A stretch of DNA of 64,000 nucleotides, from NCBI GenBank assembly GCA_900317635.1, contig ONHN01000002.1:1-64000 (forward strand), given 5' to 3'. The translations under genes were made by a program, and so were the position numbers. This document shows positions 30,792-38,514 of this stretch, piece by piece. The stretch's first letter is position 1, and every line of letters starts with the position of its first letter. The notes under the pieces were generated by a model. It searched no databases. It was not told the DNA's origin and saw only the letters and a program-made list of their open reading frames with translations. This DNA is from an uncultured Prevotellaceae bacterium (GTDB lineage: Bacteria > Bacteroidota > Bacteroidia > Bacteroidales > Bacteroidaceae).

Positions 30792-31985
30792 TTACTTATA
30801 GTTGCCACTTGTGATGGTCTCTATCGAGAGGGGGACGTAGACCATTTGGTAGTAGTTGGGTTCTTCCTCGTAGAAGAAGGCGATGCGTCCATCGGCTTGT
30901 TGCACCATGGTGCTGTAGGCCGAGCCTTTGTCGCTGACGCGGTAGCTGCCTTGCCAATCCTTGGCGAAAGTTAGGGCATCGGTATAGGTGGCAGGGGAGG
31001 TGATGTCCTTATAATAGATGGTGACGTTGCTGCGGCCAGGTCCTGCGGGCATGCTTTGCAGGGCGAGTGTGGCTTTTTTGCCATCGCGCTTCGTAGCTTC
31101 GACGATGAGGATTTCGCCGTTGCAAGAGTTGCCTTCGTTGTTGATGCCGCCAGGTGCATCTTGCGAATTGACGACGCCAGTCCATGCGCCTTCGGCCTTC
31201 TTGGCGTTGGTGAACCTGAAGATGTTGAAGAAGCGACCATGGTGCTTGCGCGAAGAGAGCAGGACGCTACCATCGGGCAACTCTTCGCATTTTGGCTCGT
31301 CGCCTTGGGGTGCGCAGCTCTCAACGTTGCTGCCTAAAACGCGCCAGCTGTCGCCGAAGTCATCGGAATAGACCACCCAGTTGCCTTTATGCGTGCAGAG
31401 GGCGGCATAGAGGCGGTAGTACTTACCTACCTTGACCCGCTTCGACTGGCAGATGCGTCCCGAACCCATGAACATGCCAGGGACGTTGCTGCCGAAGAGG
31501 TCTTTGTAGAATGTTTCGCCAATGTCTTTCGACGAGCCCCAAACCCACTGGCCTGTGCGCTTGTCGTAGGCGGCATGGGTAACTACTATGCCTTGATGGT
31601 GGTCCACGCTACTGCGCTGATAGGGGATGTCGCCCGAGCAGCAAACCAGGGTGAGTTCATTGCGCTTGCGGTCGGCCACGAGGCAGGCATCGCCGTAGCC
31701 CGTTGTGGGGCCGCTGCCCGTACCCGTCAGTACGTCGGTGGGTTCTGTCCACGTGGCACCGTTGTCTTTCGACACGCGCATGAGGATGTCCACGCGGCCA
31801 AAGCCGATGTCGCCGCCGCACGGACGGCGGTCGGTCAGGGCGATGAGGTCGCCGTTCTTAGCTTTCGCAATGGCGGGAATGCGGTAGGGGAAGCCTGAGG
31901 CATCGCCCGTATGGAAAAGAGTTTGCTGTGCACTGGCAACTCCGCTGCAGAGCAGTAGGGCGAGGGAGAGAATGGTTTTATTCAT
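30792..31985 (-). CDS. Secreted sialidase (GH33 type)
   Basis: A 397-residue protein with a signal peptide (MNKTILSLALLLCSGVASAQ). The mature part is a six-bladed propeller of the sialidase superfamily: the RIP motif is YRIPAI with Arg35, and Asp boxes are seen as SKDNGATW near 92 and SDDFGDSW near 213, with less regular ones elsewhere. Such enzymes release terminal sialic acid from mucin or host glycans. It lacks the extra N-terminal carbohydrate-binding domain of many Bacteroides NanH proteins. No sialic acid transport or catabolism genes are nearby. A 27-base palindrome lies about 57 bases upstream of its start, a possible operator. Confidence 0.88.
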   Translation of the reverse strand: MNKTILSLALLLCSGVASAQQTLFHTGDASGFPYRIPAIAKAKNGDLIALTDRRPCGGDIGFGRVDILMRVSKDNGATWTEPTDVLTGTGSGPTTGYGDACLVADRKRNELTLVCCSGDIPYQRSSVDHHQGIVVTHAAYDKRTGQWVWGSSKDIGETFYKDLFGSNVPGMFMGSGRICQSKRVKVGKYYRLYAALCTHKGNWVVYSDDFGDSWRVLGSNVESCAPQGDEPKCEELPDGSVLLSSRKHHGRFFNIFRFTNAKKAEGAWTGVVNSQDAPGGINNEGNSCNGEILIVEATKRDGKKATLALQSMPAGPGRSNVTIYYKDITSPATYTDALTFAKDWQGSYRVSDKGSAYSTMVQQADGRIAFFYEEEPNYYQMVYVPLSIETITSGNYK

Positions 31986-32041
31986 GGTGGTGTGTTGTTA
32001 ATAGGTTTTTAGGTTTGGCTTCGCTGGTGAGGGGGCGGAGG

Positions 32042-32068
32042 GTATGTTGCGTTGTCAACGCAACATAC
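32042..32068. promoter_or_regulatory. 27-base perfect palindrome, possible operator of the sialidase gene
   Basis: gtatgttgcgttg and caacgcaacatac pair perfectly around one central T. It lies 57-83 bases upstream of the sialidase start, and its minus-strand TATGTTGC could overlap a -7 element. The symmetry suits a dimeric regulator, though a transcript hairpin is also possible. Confidence 0.6.
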
Positions 32069-32084
32069 AAGACGGGATGGGCTG

Positions 32085-32100
32085 CAACTTGTCACTCGTC
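32085..32100. repeat. Short heptad repeat copy
   Basis: One TTGTCAC and one TCGTC unit lie between the sialidase palindrome and the mutarotase stop codon, with GTGACAA reading in the direction of the minus-strand gene. Confidence 0.6.
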
Positions 32101-32128
32101 CATACAATATTATATATATGTATAACGC

Positions 32129-32521
32129 CTACGCGTCGTAGCGGTGGAAGATGCGCGTCATTAGTTGCCACTTTTCCGCGCTCCCCGCTTGCGGGTCAGC
32201 CTGCTGGAAGCGGGCGGTGAGGGCCTCCCATTCCGCTTGGCGCGGCATTTGCCCCATGCGCCTCATGACGTCGTCCCAATCGGCATCGGCAGGGAGCTCC
32301 ACAATCATAAAGAGGCGCGTGCCTAAACGGTAGATTTCCATTTCAAGCACCCCCGCTTCGCGTATAGCCTTCAGCGTTTCGGGCCATATGCTTTCAGCCG
32401 TGTGCAGACGTTCGTAGGCAGCTATGAGTTGGGCATCGTTGCGCAAGTCGAGCGTTTGGCAGTAGCGCTTCGTAGGACCGTCGAAACGGCGCACGGGATA
32501 GCCTGCTTTTGTGGGTATCAT
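32129..32521 (-). CDS. L-rhamnose mutarotase (RhaM/DUF718) family protein
   Basis: A 130-residue cytosolic protein. I start at ATG 32,519-32,521: the longer frame (to 32,575) would place its first 18 codons across an exact -7 box TATTTTTG. The family pattern is seen as RYCQTLDLRND near 18-28, AYERLHTAESIWPETLKAIREAGV near 35-58, MEIYRLGTRLFMIVEL and DWDDVMRRM. RhaM interconverts alpha and beta L-rhamnopyranose; related proteins act on L-fucose (FucU is a different fold). The catalytic His (in RLH) is visible. No rhamnose operon is nearby. The C-terminal 25 residues extend past the usual RhaM length of about 104. Confidence 0.82.
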   Translation of the reverse strand: MIPTKAGYPVRRFDGPTKRYCQTLDLRNDAQLIAAYERLHTAESIWPETLKAIREAGVLEMEIYRLGTRLFMIVELPADADWDDVMRRMGQMPRQAEWEALTARFQQADPQAGSAEKWQLMTRIFHRYDA

Positions 32522-32544
32522 CTTAAAATAGCGTTTTGATTGCG

Positions 32545-32552
32545 CAAAAATA
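32545..32552 (-). promoter_or_regulatory. -7 box of the mutarotase gene
   Basis: The minus strand reads TATTTTTG, an exact match, 23 bases before the chosen start codon. It decides between the two possible starts. Confidence 0.6.
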
Positions 32553-32585
32553 GCAATTATTTCGTGCATTTCCATCTCTTTTGTG

Positions 32586-32593
32586 TAATTTTG
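32586..32593 (+). promoter_or_regulatory. -7 box of the Omp28-like protein gene
   Basis: TAATTTTG, an exact TAnnTTTG match, 94 bases before the ATG. It is divergent from the mutarotase promoter. Confidence 0.5.
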
Positions 32594-32687
32594 CCGTGAA
32601 AAGCGGAGATAAGGCTTAGCTCGCTCATGTTGCGTAGCCAGCTCTTCGCTTGCAGTGCGTCAACAAACAAAAACATGCTATAAAATT

Positions 32688-34559
32688 ATGAACTATCGTT
32701 ACCACATTCTCGGTGTTGCGCTCTCAGCCCTGATAGGCACGGCCTCGGCGCAGACCTACCTCGGCTATAGCGACGGTACGCGCGGCGCAGGCTACTCTTT
32801 TGGTTCTACCAGTCAGCAGGGCTTGGCTCTCTGCCTCTCATCGGCAAAAGCCTCCTACCTGAAAGGGGCTAAGATTACGGGTATCAGCACCCTGTTTCGC
32901 ACGCTGCAAGTGCGCGATTTGACCGCTTTCGTGGCTAAAGACCTTGACGGCGACGTCCTCTTGTCCGAACCCATGGGTAAAGCCCTCAACAGCTGGACTG
33001 ACTACAACTTCTCTACGCCCGTTGAGGTAACGGGCGAGGAGCTGGCCGTGGGCTATACGCTCGAAATGGCCTCGTCCATATCCAAACCACTTGCTTTCGA
33101 CGGCAGTGGCGATTTCAGGGAAGGCATCTTCTATGCCCTTCAAGACGGCGAGTGGAGAGACGCTTCGCTTGTCGGTCTGGGTGCTGCCAACATTCGCCTC
33201 ATCGTGGAAGGCGCGCCCGAAGTGGCCGACCTCACCATGAAAGCCCTCGACGGTACGGGTGTGTTTAAGACGGGCAAGGCCTACCACTTTAAGGGCAGCG
33301 TCTATAATTTCGGAACGAAGGCGCTTAAGGGCTTGCGCTTCACTGTTAGCGTGGGCGACGGCGAGCCGGTTGAGTTCACGCGCAACGTGACCGTTGAACC
33401 TGGTGCAACGTATGAGTACACCACGCCAGCCTACACCATTAACACTGGCGGTGCGAAACAGCTGAAGGTGAGTGTTGTGCCTGCCGACGAAGGCGACAGC
33501 GATGCCGACCTGACCGACAACGAGGCCAGCGTGGAAATCCGCGTCCTCGACGGCGACATCAAGAAGAAGGTGCTCATCGAAGGCTTCACAACCCAAGCCT
33601 GCGGTAACTGCGTTGACGGCCACGAGGCCTTGCATAAAGCTATTTCGCAGTCGGCTGAAGACTTCATCATCATCAACCACCACGCTGGTTTCGGCACCGA
33701 CCGCTTCACAACGCTCGACGACTACCAAATGACGTGGTACTACGGCGAAGGCGGCACGTTTGCGCCCGCTGCGATGTTCAACCGCTTGCCCATCATCGAC
33801 GACGAACCCGTCTTCCCCATTACCAACGAGGCTTACAACCTTGAAGCCGTGCGCAAGACGTTAGCAACGGATCCTCCCGTGCAACTCGCCATGACCAATA
33901 CTTTCGACCCCGAAACGGGCAAGGGTAACGTCAGCATCGACGTAGAGACGCTGGCCGAGTTCTCGAACGCTGAACACCGCATCACCGTCAGCTTCACGCA
34001 GGACGGCCTCAAGGCGTTCCAAATGGACTACACCAACGGCAACCAGGCTGCCTACGAGCACAACGATGTCTATCGCTTCTCCATCAGTAGCTACATGGGC
34101 GACCCCATTGAACTGAAGGTGGGCGAAACAACCACGGTCAACTATCCCTACACCATTCCCGCCATTATCACCTCTACGTATGGTTCGAAGGACTATGGTT
34201 CCATCGACATCGAAACCGACCCCGAGAAGATGCACATCGTTGCTTTCGTCCACGACTACACCGAGGGCAACTACAAGGGCTGTCCCGTCTATAACGCCGC
34301 CTCTTTGCCTGTTTATGTAGATCCCGCTGGCATCAATACGCCCGCCACGGAGCGTACCGCAGTCCAGTTCAACGTCAGCGGTGAGCGCGTCAGCGTGGCT
34401 GGTTCGTTTCGTAGCCTGAGCATCTATACGCCTGCGGGTAAACTTGTTCGCACAGTACGTCCCTCGGAAGGTAGCTTCATGCTGCCCTCAGGTCTTTACG
34501 TTGTTAGCGTGAAAGGCCTTGACGGAAGGCTGACGAGCCGTAAGCTTTCTATACGATAG
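32688..34559 (+). CDS. Secreted Omp28-type protein with CxxC and T9SS-like C-terminal tail
   Basis: A 623-residue protein starting at ATG 32,688 (signal peptide MNYRYHILGVALSALIGTASAQ). Residues 25-180 form a beta-sandwich typical of cleaved adhesin-like modules, 185-285 a CARDB-like beta domain, and 290-560 an Omp28 domain with a thioredoxin-like start VLIEGFTTQACGNCVDG (C305, C308). The last 60 residues (SIYTPAGKLVRTV...GLYVVSVKGLDG) are a type A type-IX-secretion sorting domain. It is therefore probably exported to the cell surface or medium. The CxxC suggests redox or disulfide chemistry outside the cell, but Omp28 function is unknown. Two relatives lie at 56.2-60.1 kb. Confidence 0.82.
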   Translation: MNYRYHILGVALSALIGTASAQTYLGYSDGTRGAGYSFGSTSQQGLALCLSSAKASYLKGAKITGISTLFRTLQVRDLTAFVAKDLDGDVLLSEPMGKALNSWTDYNFSTPVEVTGEELAVGYTLEMASSISKPLAFDGSGDFREGIFYALQDGEWRDASLVGLGAANIRLIVEGAPEVADLTMKALDGTGVFKTGKAYHFKGSVYNFGTKALKGLRFTVSVGDGEPVEFTRNVTVEPGATYEYTTPAYTINTGGAKQLKVSVVPADEGDSDADLTDNEASVEIRVLDGDIKKKVLIEGFTTQACGNCVDGHEALHKAISQSAEDFIIINHHAGFGTDRFTTLDDYQMTWYYGEGGTFAPAAMFNRLPIIDDEPVFPITNEAYNLEAVRKTLATDPPVQLAMTNTFDPETGKGNVSIDVETLAEFSNAEHRITVSFTQDGLKAFQMDYTNGNQAAYEHNDVYRFSISSYMGDPIELKVGETTTVNYPYTIPAIITSTYGSKDYGSIDIETDPEKMHIVAFVHDYTEGNYKGCPVYNAASLPVYVDPAGINTPATERTAVQFNVSGERVSVAGSFRSLSIYTPAGKLVRTVRPSEGSFMLPSGLYVVSVKGLDGRLTSRKLSIR

Positions 34560-34580
34560 CAAGGATAACGACACATAGCA

Positions 34581-34629
34581 GAGAAGTTAGAGGTTTGATT
34601 GCAACGTTTGCTTGAGCCTCTAACTTCTC
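34581..34629 (+). terminator. Terminator downstream of the Omp28-like gene
   Basis: A perfect 13-bp stem gagaagttagagg / cctctaacttctc with a 23-base loop lies 22 bases past the stop codon and just before the RNase P RNA. Confidence 0.75.
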
Positions 34630-34645
34630 CATAGATTTCGCATTT

Positions 34646-35036
34646 GCAGCTGGGCGGTCTGTCGCGAACGCGGCTCTTCGGAGCTGTGGGCGAGGAAAGT
34701 CCGGGCAGCATAGGGCAGTCCGCTTCTTAATGGGAAGGAGTCCGCGAGGGCTGATTAGCGCAGAAGAAAACAACCGCCCATGTGCGCTCCTTGCGCGCGT
34801 GTGGTAAGGGTGAGAAGGTGGGGTAAGAGCCCACCAGGCGTCTGGCGACAGGCGTGCTGTGCGCATCGGACGCTGAAAGTTCATGTAAACTGGCATTTGA
34901 GGGCGGCCCGTCCGAGCCAGAGGGTAGAACGATACAGCCGTGCGGCAACGTGCGGCGCAGATAAATGACAGACAGGGAATGTGGGTTGCGTAGGTGTTCC
35001 CCTTTCCCTACAGAACCCGGCTTATAGCCTGGCTGC
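34646..35036 (+). ncRNA. rnpB: RNase P RNA (bacterial type A)
   Basis: The catalytic RNA of ribonuclease P, which trims tRNA 5' ends. The 5' universal core gaggaaagtccgggc is present near 34,692, and the 3' core acagaacccggcttat near 35,010. The P1 stem can be drawn between gcagctgggc at the start and gcctggctgc at the end, which sets the limits at about 34,646 and 35,036 (391 bases). Both are normal for Bacteroidetes. The lipoprotein gene begins about 70 bases downstream. Confidence 0.95.
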
Positions 35037-35104
35037 AATGCTTTTTACCTCTGTATAATCCCGTGTGGAGTGCCTTCCCCCGAGGTGCGCTCCTTCCGTT
35101 TTTT

Positions 35105-35704
35105 ATGCCGCGTAAGTATTCCTCCCCCCTCCTCTTACTGTTGCTGGTCTTCTTGCTGTCGGCTTGCCGCACACGGACCTACTATCCGCCGTCGGCCTAC
35201 CAGCCTGCCACGGCGCGGCCCGCCACCGCACCCGCCGCGCCCGCTACGCCTGCGCGTCAGTTCAGCATGCAAGCCCTTCAGAAAGCTGCCAACGCTTTGG
35301 GCATAGAAATCACGGGCCGCGACGATCACGCCCTGCTCCTGGAGTGTGCCGACTGGATGGGGACGCCCTATCGCTACGGCGGCGATGCTTCAAAAGCAGG
35401 CACCGACTGCTCTGCACTGACAAAGTATATATATAATAAGGTATATGGCCTCTCGCTGCATCGCCGCAGCCAAGACCAGTGGACGGACGACGTTCAGCGC
35501 ATACCCATTCAGCGCGTGAAGCAAGGCGACCTGCTCTTCTTTACTTCGCCAGGTAGTGGCACGAACTGCGGACACGTCGGCATTTTCCTCAAAGGGGCAC
35601 TCTTCTTTCACGCCAGTAGTAGCCGAGGCGTTGTGGTTGACGACTTTACCACGCGCTATTGGCAAGACCACTGGCTCGGGGCGGGACGCGTGAAGGGGAA
35701 ATGA
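35105..35704 (+). CDS. NlpC/P60 family lipoprotein
   Basis: A 199-residue exported cysteine peptidase, probably cutting peptidoglycan stem peptides (gamma-D-Glu to the next residue). I start at ATG 35,105 because the signal peptide (MPRKYSSPLLLLLLVFLLSAC) begins there; the longer frame runs into the RNase P RNA. C21 is the lipidated cysteine. A Pro/Ala linker follows, then the domain with GTDCSALTKYIY (Cys102), NCGHVGIF (His157) and a third polar residue in FFHASSS (His169). The Cys/His/His triad is complete. No extra SH3 domains are seen. The short linker suggests it acts close to the outer membrane. Confidence 0.9.
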   Translation: MPRKYSSPLLLLLLVFLLSACRTRTYYPPSAYQPATARPATAPAAPATPARQFSMQALQKAANALGIEITGRDDHALLLECADWMGTPYRYGGDASKAGTDCSALTKYIYNKVYGLSLHRRSQDQWTDDVQRIPIQRVKQGDLLFFTSPGSGTNCGHVGIFLKGALFFHASSSRGVVVDDFTTRYWQDHWLGAGRVKGK

Positions 35705-35806
35705 GTGGATAGCTACCATACGGCATACAAGCAAAACACTCCACAAAGGCACAGCGTTGTGCGCTTCGTGGAGTGTTTCGTGTAAGTTAGGACGAGCGGC
35801 AAAGGG

Positions 35807-36364
35807 CTACCTCGGCGGTTTCACGCGGTAGTGGGCATTGACGCGACCGCGCTGCAAGGCGTTGAGCTTACCCTTGACGAGCTGCTTGCGTAGGGGGGCA
35901 ATGCGGTCGGTAAAAACTTTCCCCTCAAGGTGATCCACTTCGTGCTGGACTACGCGGGCGTGGAAACCCTCGATCCATTCGTCGTGGCTCTGCAACTGTT
36001 CGTCAACCCATTGCAGGCGCACGCGCTTCGGGCGTTTCACGGGTTCGTGAATGCCTGGCAGGCTGAGGCATCCCTCTTCGTAGCTGTCCGTCTCGCTGGT
36101 GTCGTACTCTACGATGTGTGGGTTGATATACGCACGCTTGAAGTCGGCGTACTCAGGATTGTCTTCCTTCAAGGGGTCAAGCGTGATGACGATGAGGCGG
36201 ATAGCCTTGCCTATCTGAGGTGCGGCCAGACCTACGCCGTCGCTCTTCTCCATCGTCTCGTACATGTCGGCGATGAGCTGTTGCAGGTCGGGGTAGTCAA
36301 GCGGTATGTCTTGCGCCACTTTGCGCAACACGGGTTGACCGTAAGTGTATATTGGTAATATCAT
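35807..36364 (-). CDS. def: Peptide deformylase
   Basis: A 185-residue cytosolic metal enzyme that removes the formyl group from new proteins. The three conserved motifs are present: [10 protein letters not shown] (43-52), EGCLSLPG (97-104) with the metal ligand C99, and QHEVDHLEG (140-148) with ligands H141 and H145 and catalytic E142. The length and sequence are normal for Bacteroidetes Def. It follows ruvX at 167 bases with three repeat families in the gap, so co-transcription with ruvX is uncertain. The downstream gene is convergent. Confidence 0.96.
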   Translation of the reverse strand: MILPIYTYGQPVLRKVAQDIPLDYPDLQQLIADMYETMEKSDGVGLAAPQIGKAIRLIVITLDPLKEDNPEYADFKRAYINPHIVEYDTSETDSYEEGCLSLPGIHEPVKRPKRVRLQWVDEQLQSHDEWIEGFHARVVQHEVDHLEGKVFTDRIAPLRKQLVKGKLNALQRGRVNAHYRVKPPR

Positions 36365-36412
36365 GCTTTAGAATGATGGGGTTTCTTGTTTGCGGGAACC
36401 ACGAAGACGTTG

Positions 36413-36435
36413 AACATTAAACATTAAACATTAAA
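36413..36435. repeat. ATTAAAC tandem repeat
   Basis: Three tandem copies of a 7-base unit (acattaa) inside a small hairpin whose arms are aagacgtt and aacgtctt. Related arrays lie at 48,285-48,322 and at the ompH 3' end (63,096-63,121). Confidence 0.6.
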
Positions 36436-36455
36436 CGTCTTGCATCGTAGCCCTT

Positions 36456-36510
36456 GGGAGCGCGAGCACTTCGCCCGCATTATGGGACGCAAGAGTCTCG
36501 CTTGCACCCA
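36456..36510. repeat. GC-rich hairpin repeat copy
   Basis: It carries gcgcgagcacttcgcccgcattatgg with the same order of words as the copies at 5,827 and 23,010, followed by gacgcaagagtctcgcttgc, where gcaag / cttgc can pair. It lies between def and ruvX. Confidence 0.65.
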
Positions 36511-36531
36511 TCGTCGGCGTAGCCAAACTTG

Positions 36532-36960
36532 TCACTCGTCACTCGCCACCGCCCTTCTTCTTTCCATAAAGTCTTGCAGGATGATGCAGGCCGATATTTC
36601 GTCGACGAGGGCTTTGTCGCGCCGCTTCATGCGTCGCAGTCCGCCGTCGAGCATGGTGCGGTGCGCAATGACGGAGGTAAAGCGCTCGTCGTAGAACGTG
36701 ACGGGAAGGTCGGGAAACCTTTTGCGCAGTTCGCCCGTGAAGGTGCGCACGCGCTGCTGGTTTTCCGAGGGCGTGCCGTCGGGTTGCACTGGCAAGCCGA
36801 TGACGACGTGCTCCACCTCTTCGCGCCGAAAGTAGTCGGTGAGGAACGCCATCAGCTGCTTCGTATCTACCGTTGTTAGTCCGTTAGCAATCAGTTGCAA
36901 AGGGTCAGTCACGGCAATCCCCGTGCGACGTTTGCCGTAGTCGATAGCAAGTATCCTCAT
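36532..36960 (-). CDS. ruvX: YqgF/RuvX-type Holliday junction resolvase homologue
   Basis: A 142-residue soluble nuclease-fold protein (RNase H-like). The signature ILAIDYGKRRTGIAVTD (residues 3-19) is complete with the first catalytic Asp, VVIGLPVQPDG holds the second region near 55, and the C-terminal DEISACIILQDF has the third acidic site. YqgF proteins process rRNA ends or Holliday junctions; both roles are proposed in the literature. The last residues ASDE and the TGA stop are encoded by the 7-bp repeat gcgagtgacgagtgac, so the repeat has fixed the end of the gene. The upstream gap to serS is filled by a heptad element. Confidence 0.93.
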   Translation of the reverse strand: MRILAIDYGKRRTGIAVTDPLQLIANGLTTVDTKQLMAFLTDYFRREEVEHVVIGLPVQPDGTPSENQQRVRTFTGELRKRFPDLPVTFYDERFTSVIAHRTMLDGGLRRMKRRDKALVDEISACIILQDFMERRRAVASDE

Positions 36961-36969
36961 AGCTTCTTG

Positions 36970-37065
36970 GTTGCGAGTTGCAAGTGACGAGTTGCAAGTT
37001 GAAGTTACTTATAAACGCTAATAGCTATATCGGCGTATCCCACTCGTCACTTGTCACACGTCACT
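36970..37065. repeat. Heptad-repeat inverted element, copy B
   Basis: Left arm GTTGCGA, GTTGCAA, GTGACGA, GTTGCAA; a core from 37,003 nearly identical to copy A; and a right arm of TCGTCAC, TTGTCAC, ACGTCAC units. It lies in the ruvX-serS gap and ends 12 bases before the serS stop. Confidence 0.9.
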
Positions 37066-37076
37066 TAAGGTGTCCC

Positions 37077-38354
37077 TCACTTAATCATGTCCGTCCCCAT
37101 GTAGGGTTGCAGTGCTTTCGGTATGCGGATGCCTTCGGGCGTTTGGAAGTCTTCGAGCAGGGCGGCCACGATGCGCGGCAGAGCCAGGGCAGAGCCGTTC
37201 AGCGTGTGGCAGAGCTGTATCTTCTTGTCCTCCGTGCAACGATAGCGGCACTGCATGCGGTTGGACTGGTAGCTGTCGAAGTTCGACACGGAGCTCACTT
37301 CCAGCCAGCGGCCTTGTGCTTCGCTATACACTTCGAAGTCGTAGCAGATAGCGGCCGTGAAGCTCATGTCGCCACCGCAGAGGCGCAGGATGCGATAGGG
37401 GAGTTCCAGTTTCTTTAATAAGCCTTCCACGTGGTCGAGCATTTCCTGGTGGCTTGCGCGGCTGTGCTCGGGCGTATCGATGCGCACGATTTCTATCTTC
37501 GAAAACTCGTGCAAGCGGTTCAGGCCGCGCACGTCCTTACCATAGCTACCAGCTTCGCGGCGGAAACATTGCGTGTAGGCGCAGCACTTCACGGGCAGGT
37601 CGGCTTCTTTCAGAATTTCGTCGCGGAAGATGTTCGTCACGGGCACTTCGGCAGTGGGGATGAGGTAGAGGTCGTCAACTTCGCAGTGGTACATTTGCCC
37701 CTCTTTGTCGGGCAGCTGACCTGTGCCGTAACCGCTGGCCGCGTTCACCACGGTGGGCGGCATAATCTCCACGTAGCCTGCAGCGCGGGCCTCGTCGAGG
37801 AAGAAGTTAATCAGTGCGCGTTGCAAGCGGGCGCCCCAGCCTTTATACACGGGGAAACCAGCACCCGATATCTTCACGCCGAGGTCGAAGTCGATGAGGT
37901 CGTACTTCTTAGCCAGTTCCCAGTGGGGCAGCGGGTTTTCGGGCAGGTCGATGAGTTTGCCGCCTTCGCGAACCACCACGTTGTCCTCGGCGGCGCGGCC
38001 TTCGGGCACTTCGTCGTAGGGCAGGTTGGGGATTTGCAGCAGGAGTTGCGTGCGCTCGTCTTCAGCCTGCTTGCGGGCCTCGTCGCAGTGGCGGGTTTCT
38101 TCCTTCAGTTCGGCCACGCGCGCTTTTGCTTTTTCGGCTTCGTCGCGCAAGCCTTGCTTCATCAGGCCGCCAATTTCTTTCGATATTTTTCCCATTTCCG
38201 CCTTCAAGTCGTCGGCTTGCTTTTGGGCTTCGCGGCGGCGCTCGTCGGCCGCCAGCACTGCATCGATGGCAGCCTCGGCGTTAGGGAAACACTTCTTTTG
38301 CAGGCCGCGAACCACGGCGGCTTTATCGTCAAGTATTTGTTTTATCGTCAGCAT
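37077..38354 (-). CDS. serS: Seryl-tRNA synthetase
   Basis: A 425-residue class II aminoacyl-tRNA synthetase that charges tRNA-Ser and tRNA-Sec-like substrates. The N-terminal 110 residues form the long coiled-coil arm (rich in Lys, Glu and Ala), which binds the variable arm of tRNA. The class II motifs are visible: motif 2 in FRREAGSYGKDVRGLNRLHEF near 265-280 and motif 3 in LNGSALALPRIVAALLE near 390. LEVSSVSNFDSYQSNRM near 350 belongs to the active site. The length is normal. It is separated from ruvX and efp by heptad elements on both sides. Confidence 0.97.
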   Translation of the reverse strand: MLTIKQILDDKAAVVRGLQKKCFPNAEAAIDAVLAADERRREAQKQADDLKAEMGKISKEIGGLMKQGLRDEAEKAKARVAELKEETRHCDEARKQAEDERTQLLLQIPNLPYDEVPEGRAAEDNVVVREGGKLIDLPENPLPHWELAKKYDLIDFDLGVKISGAGFPVYKGWGARLQRALINFFLDEARAAGYVEIMPPTVVNAASGYGTGQLPDKEGQMYHCEVDDLYLIPTAEVPVTNIFRDEILKEADLPVKCCAYTQCFRREAGSYGKDVRGLNRLHEFSKIEIVRIDTPEHSRASHQEMLDHVEGLLKKLELPYRILRLCGGDMSFTAAICYDFEVYSEAQGRWLEVSSVSNFDSYQSNRMQCRYRCTEDKKIQLCHTLNGSALALPRIVAALLEDFQTPEGIRIPKALQPYMGTDMIK

Positions 38355-38385
38355 GGTAATAGCAAAAAGTTATTGGTTGGAGTAA

Positions 38386-38511
38386 ACGAGTGACGAGTTA
38401 CGAGTGACAAGTTACATGTTACAAGTGACGAGTTACAAGTTACAACTGCGCTTGTTAGGGCGTAGCCTACTCGTCACTCGTCACTTGTCACTACTGTTGT
38501 CACTCGTTAAC
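38386..38511. repeat. Heptad-repeat inverted element, copy C
   Basis: Eight consecutive 7-bp units run from 38,390 to 38,445 (GTGACGA, GTTACGA, GTGACAA, GTTACAT, GTTACAA, GTGACGA, GTTACAA, GTTACAA). Inverted units (TCGTCAC, TTGTCAC) follow from 38,469. It fills the serS-efp gap and reaches the efp stop. This is the longest array of the family in the window. Confidence 0.93.
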
Positions 38512-38514
38512 GTC

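Noticed and set aside
32522..32575. Upstream start of the mutarotase gene
   Set aside because: The extra codons contain an exact -7 promoter box, so the mRNA would start after that ATG.
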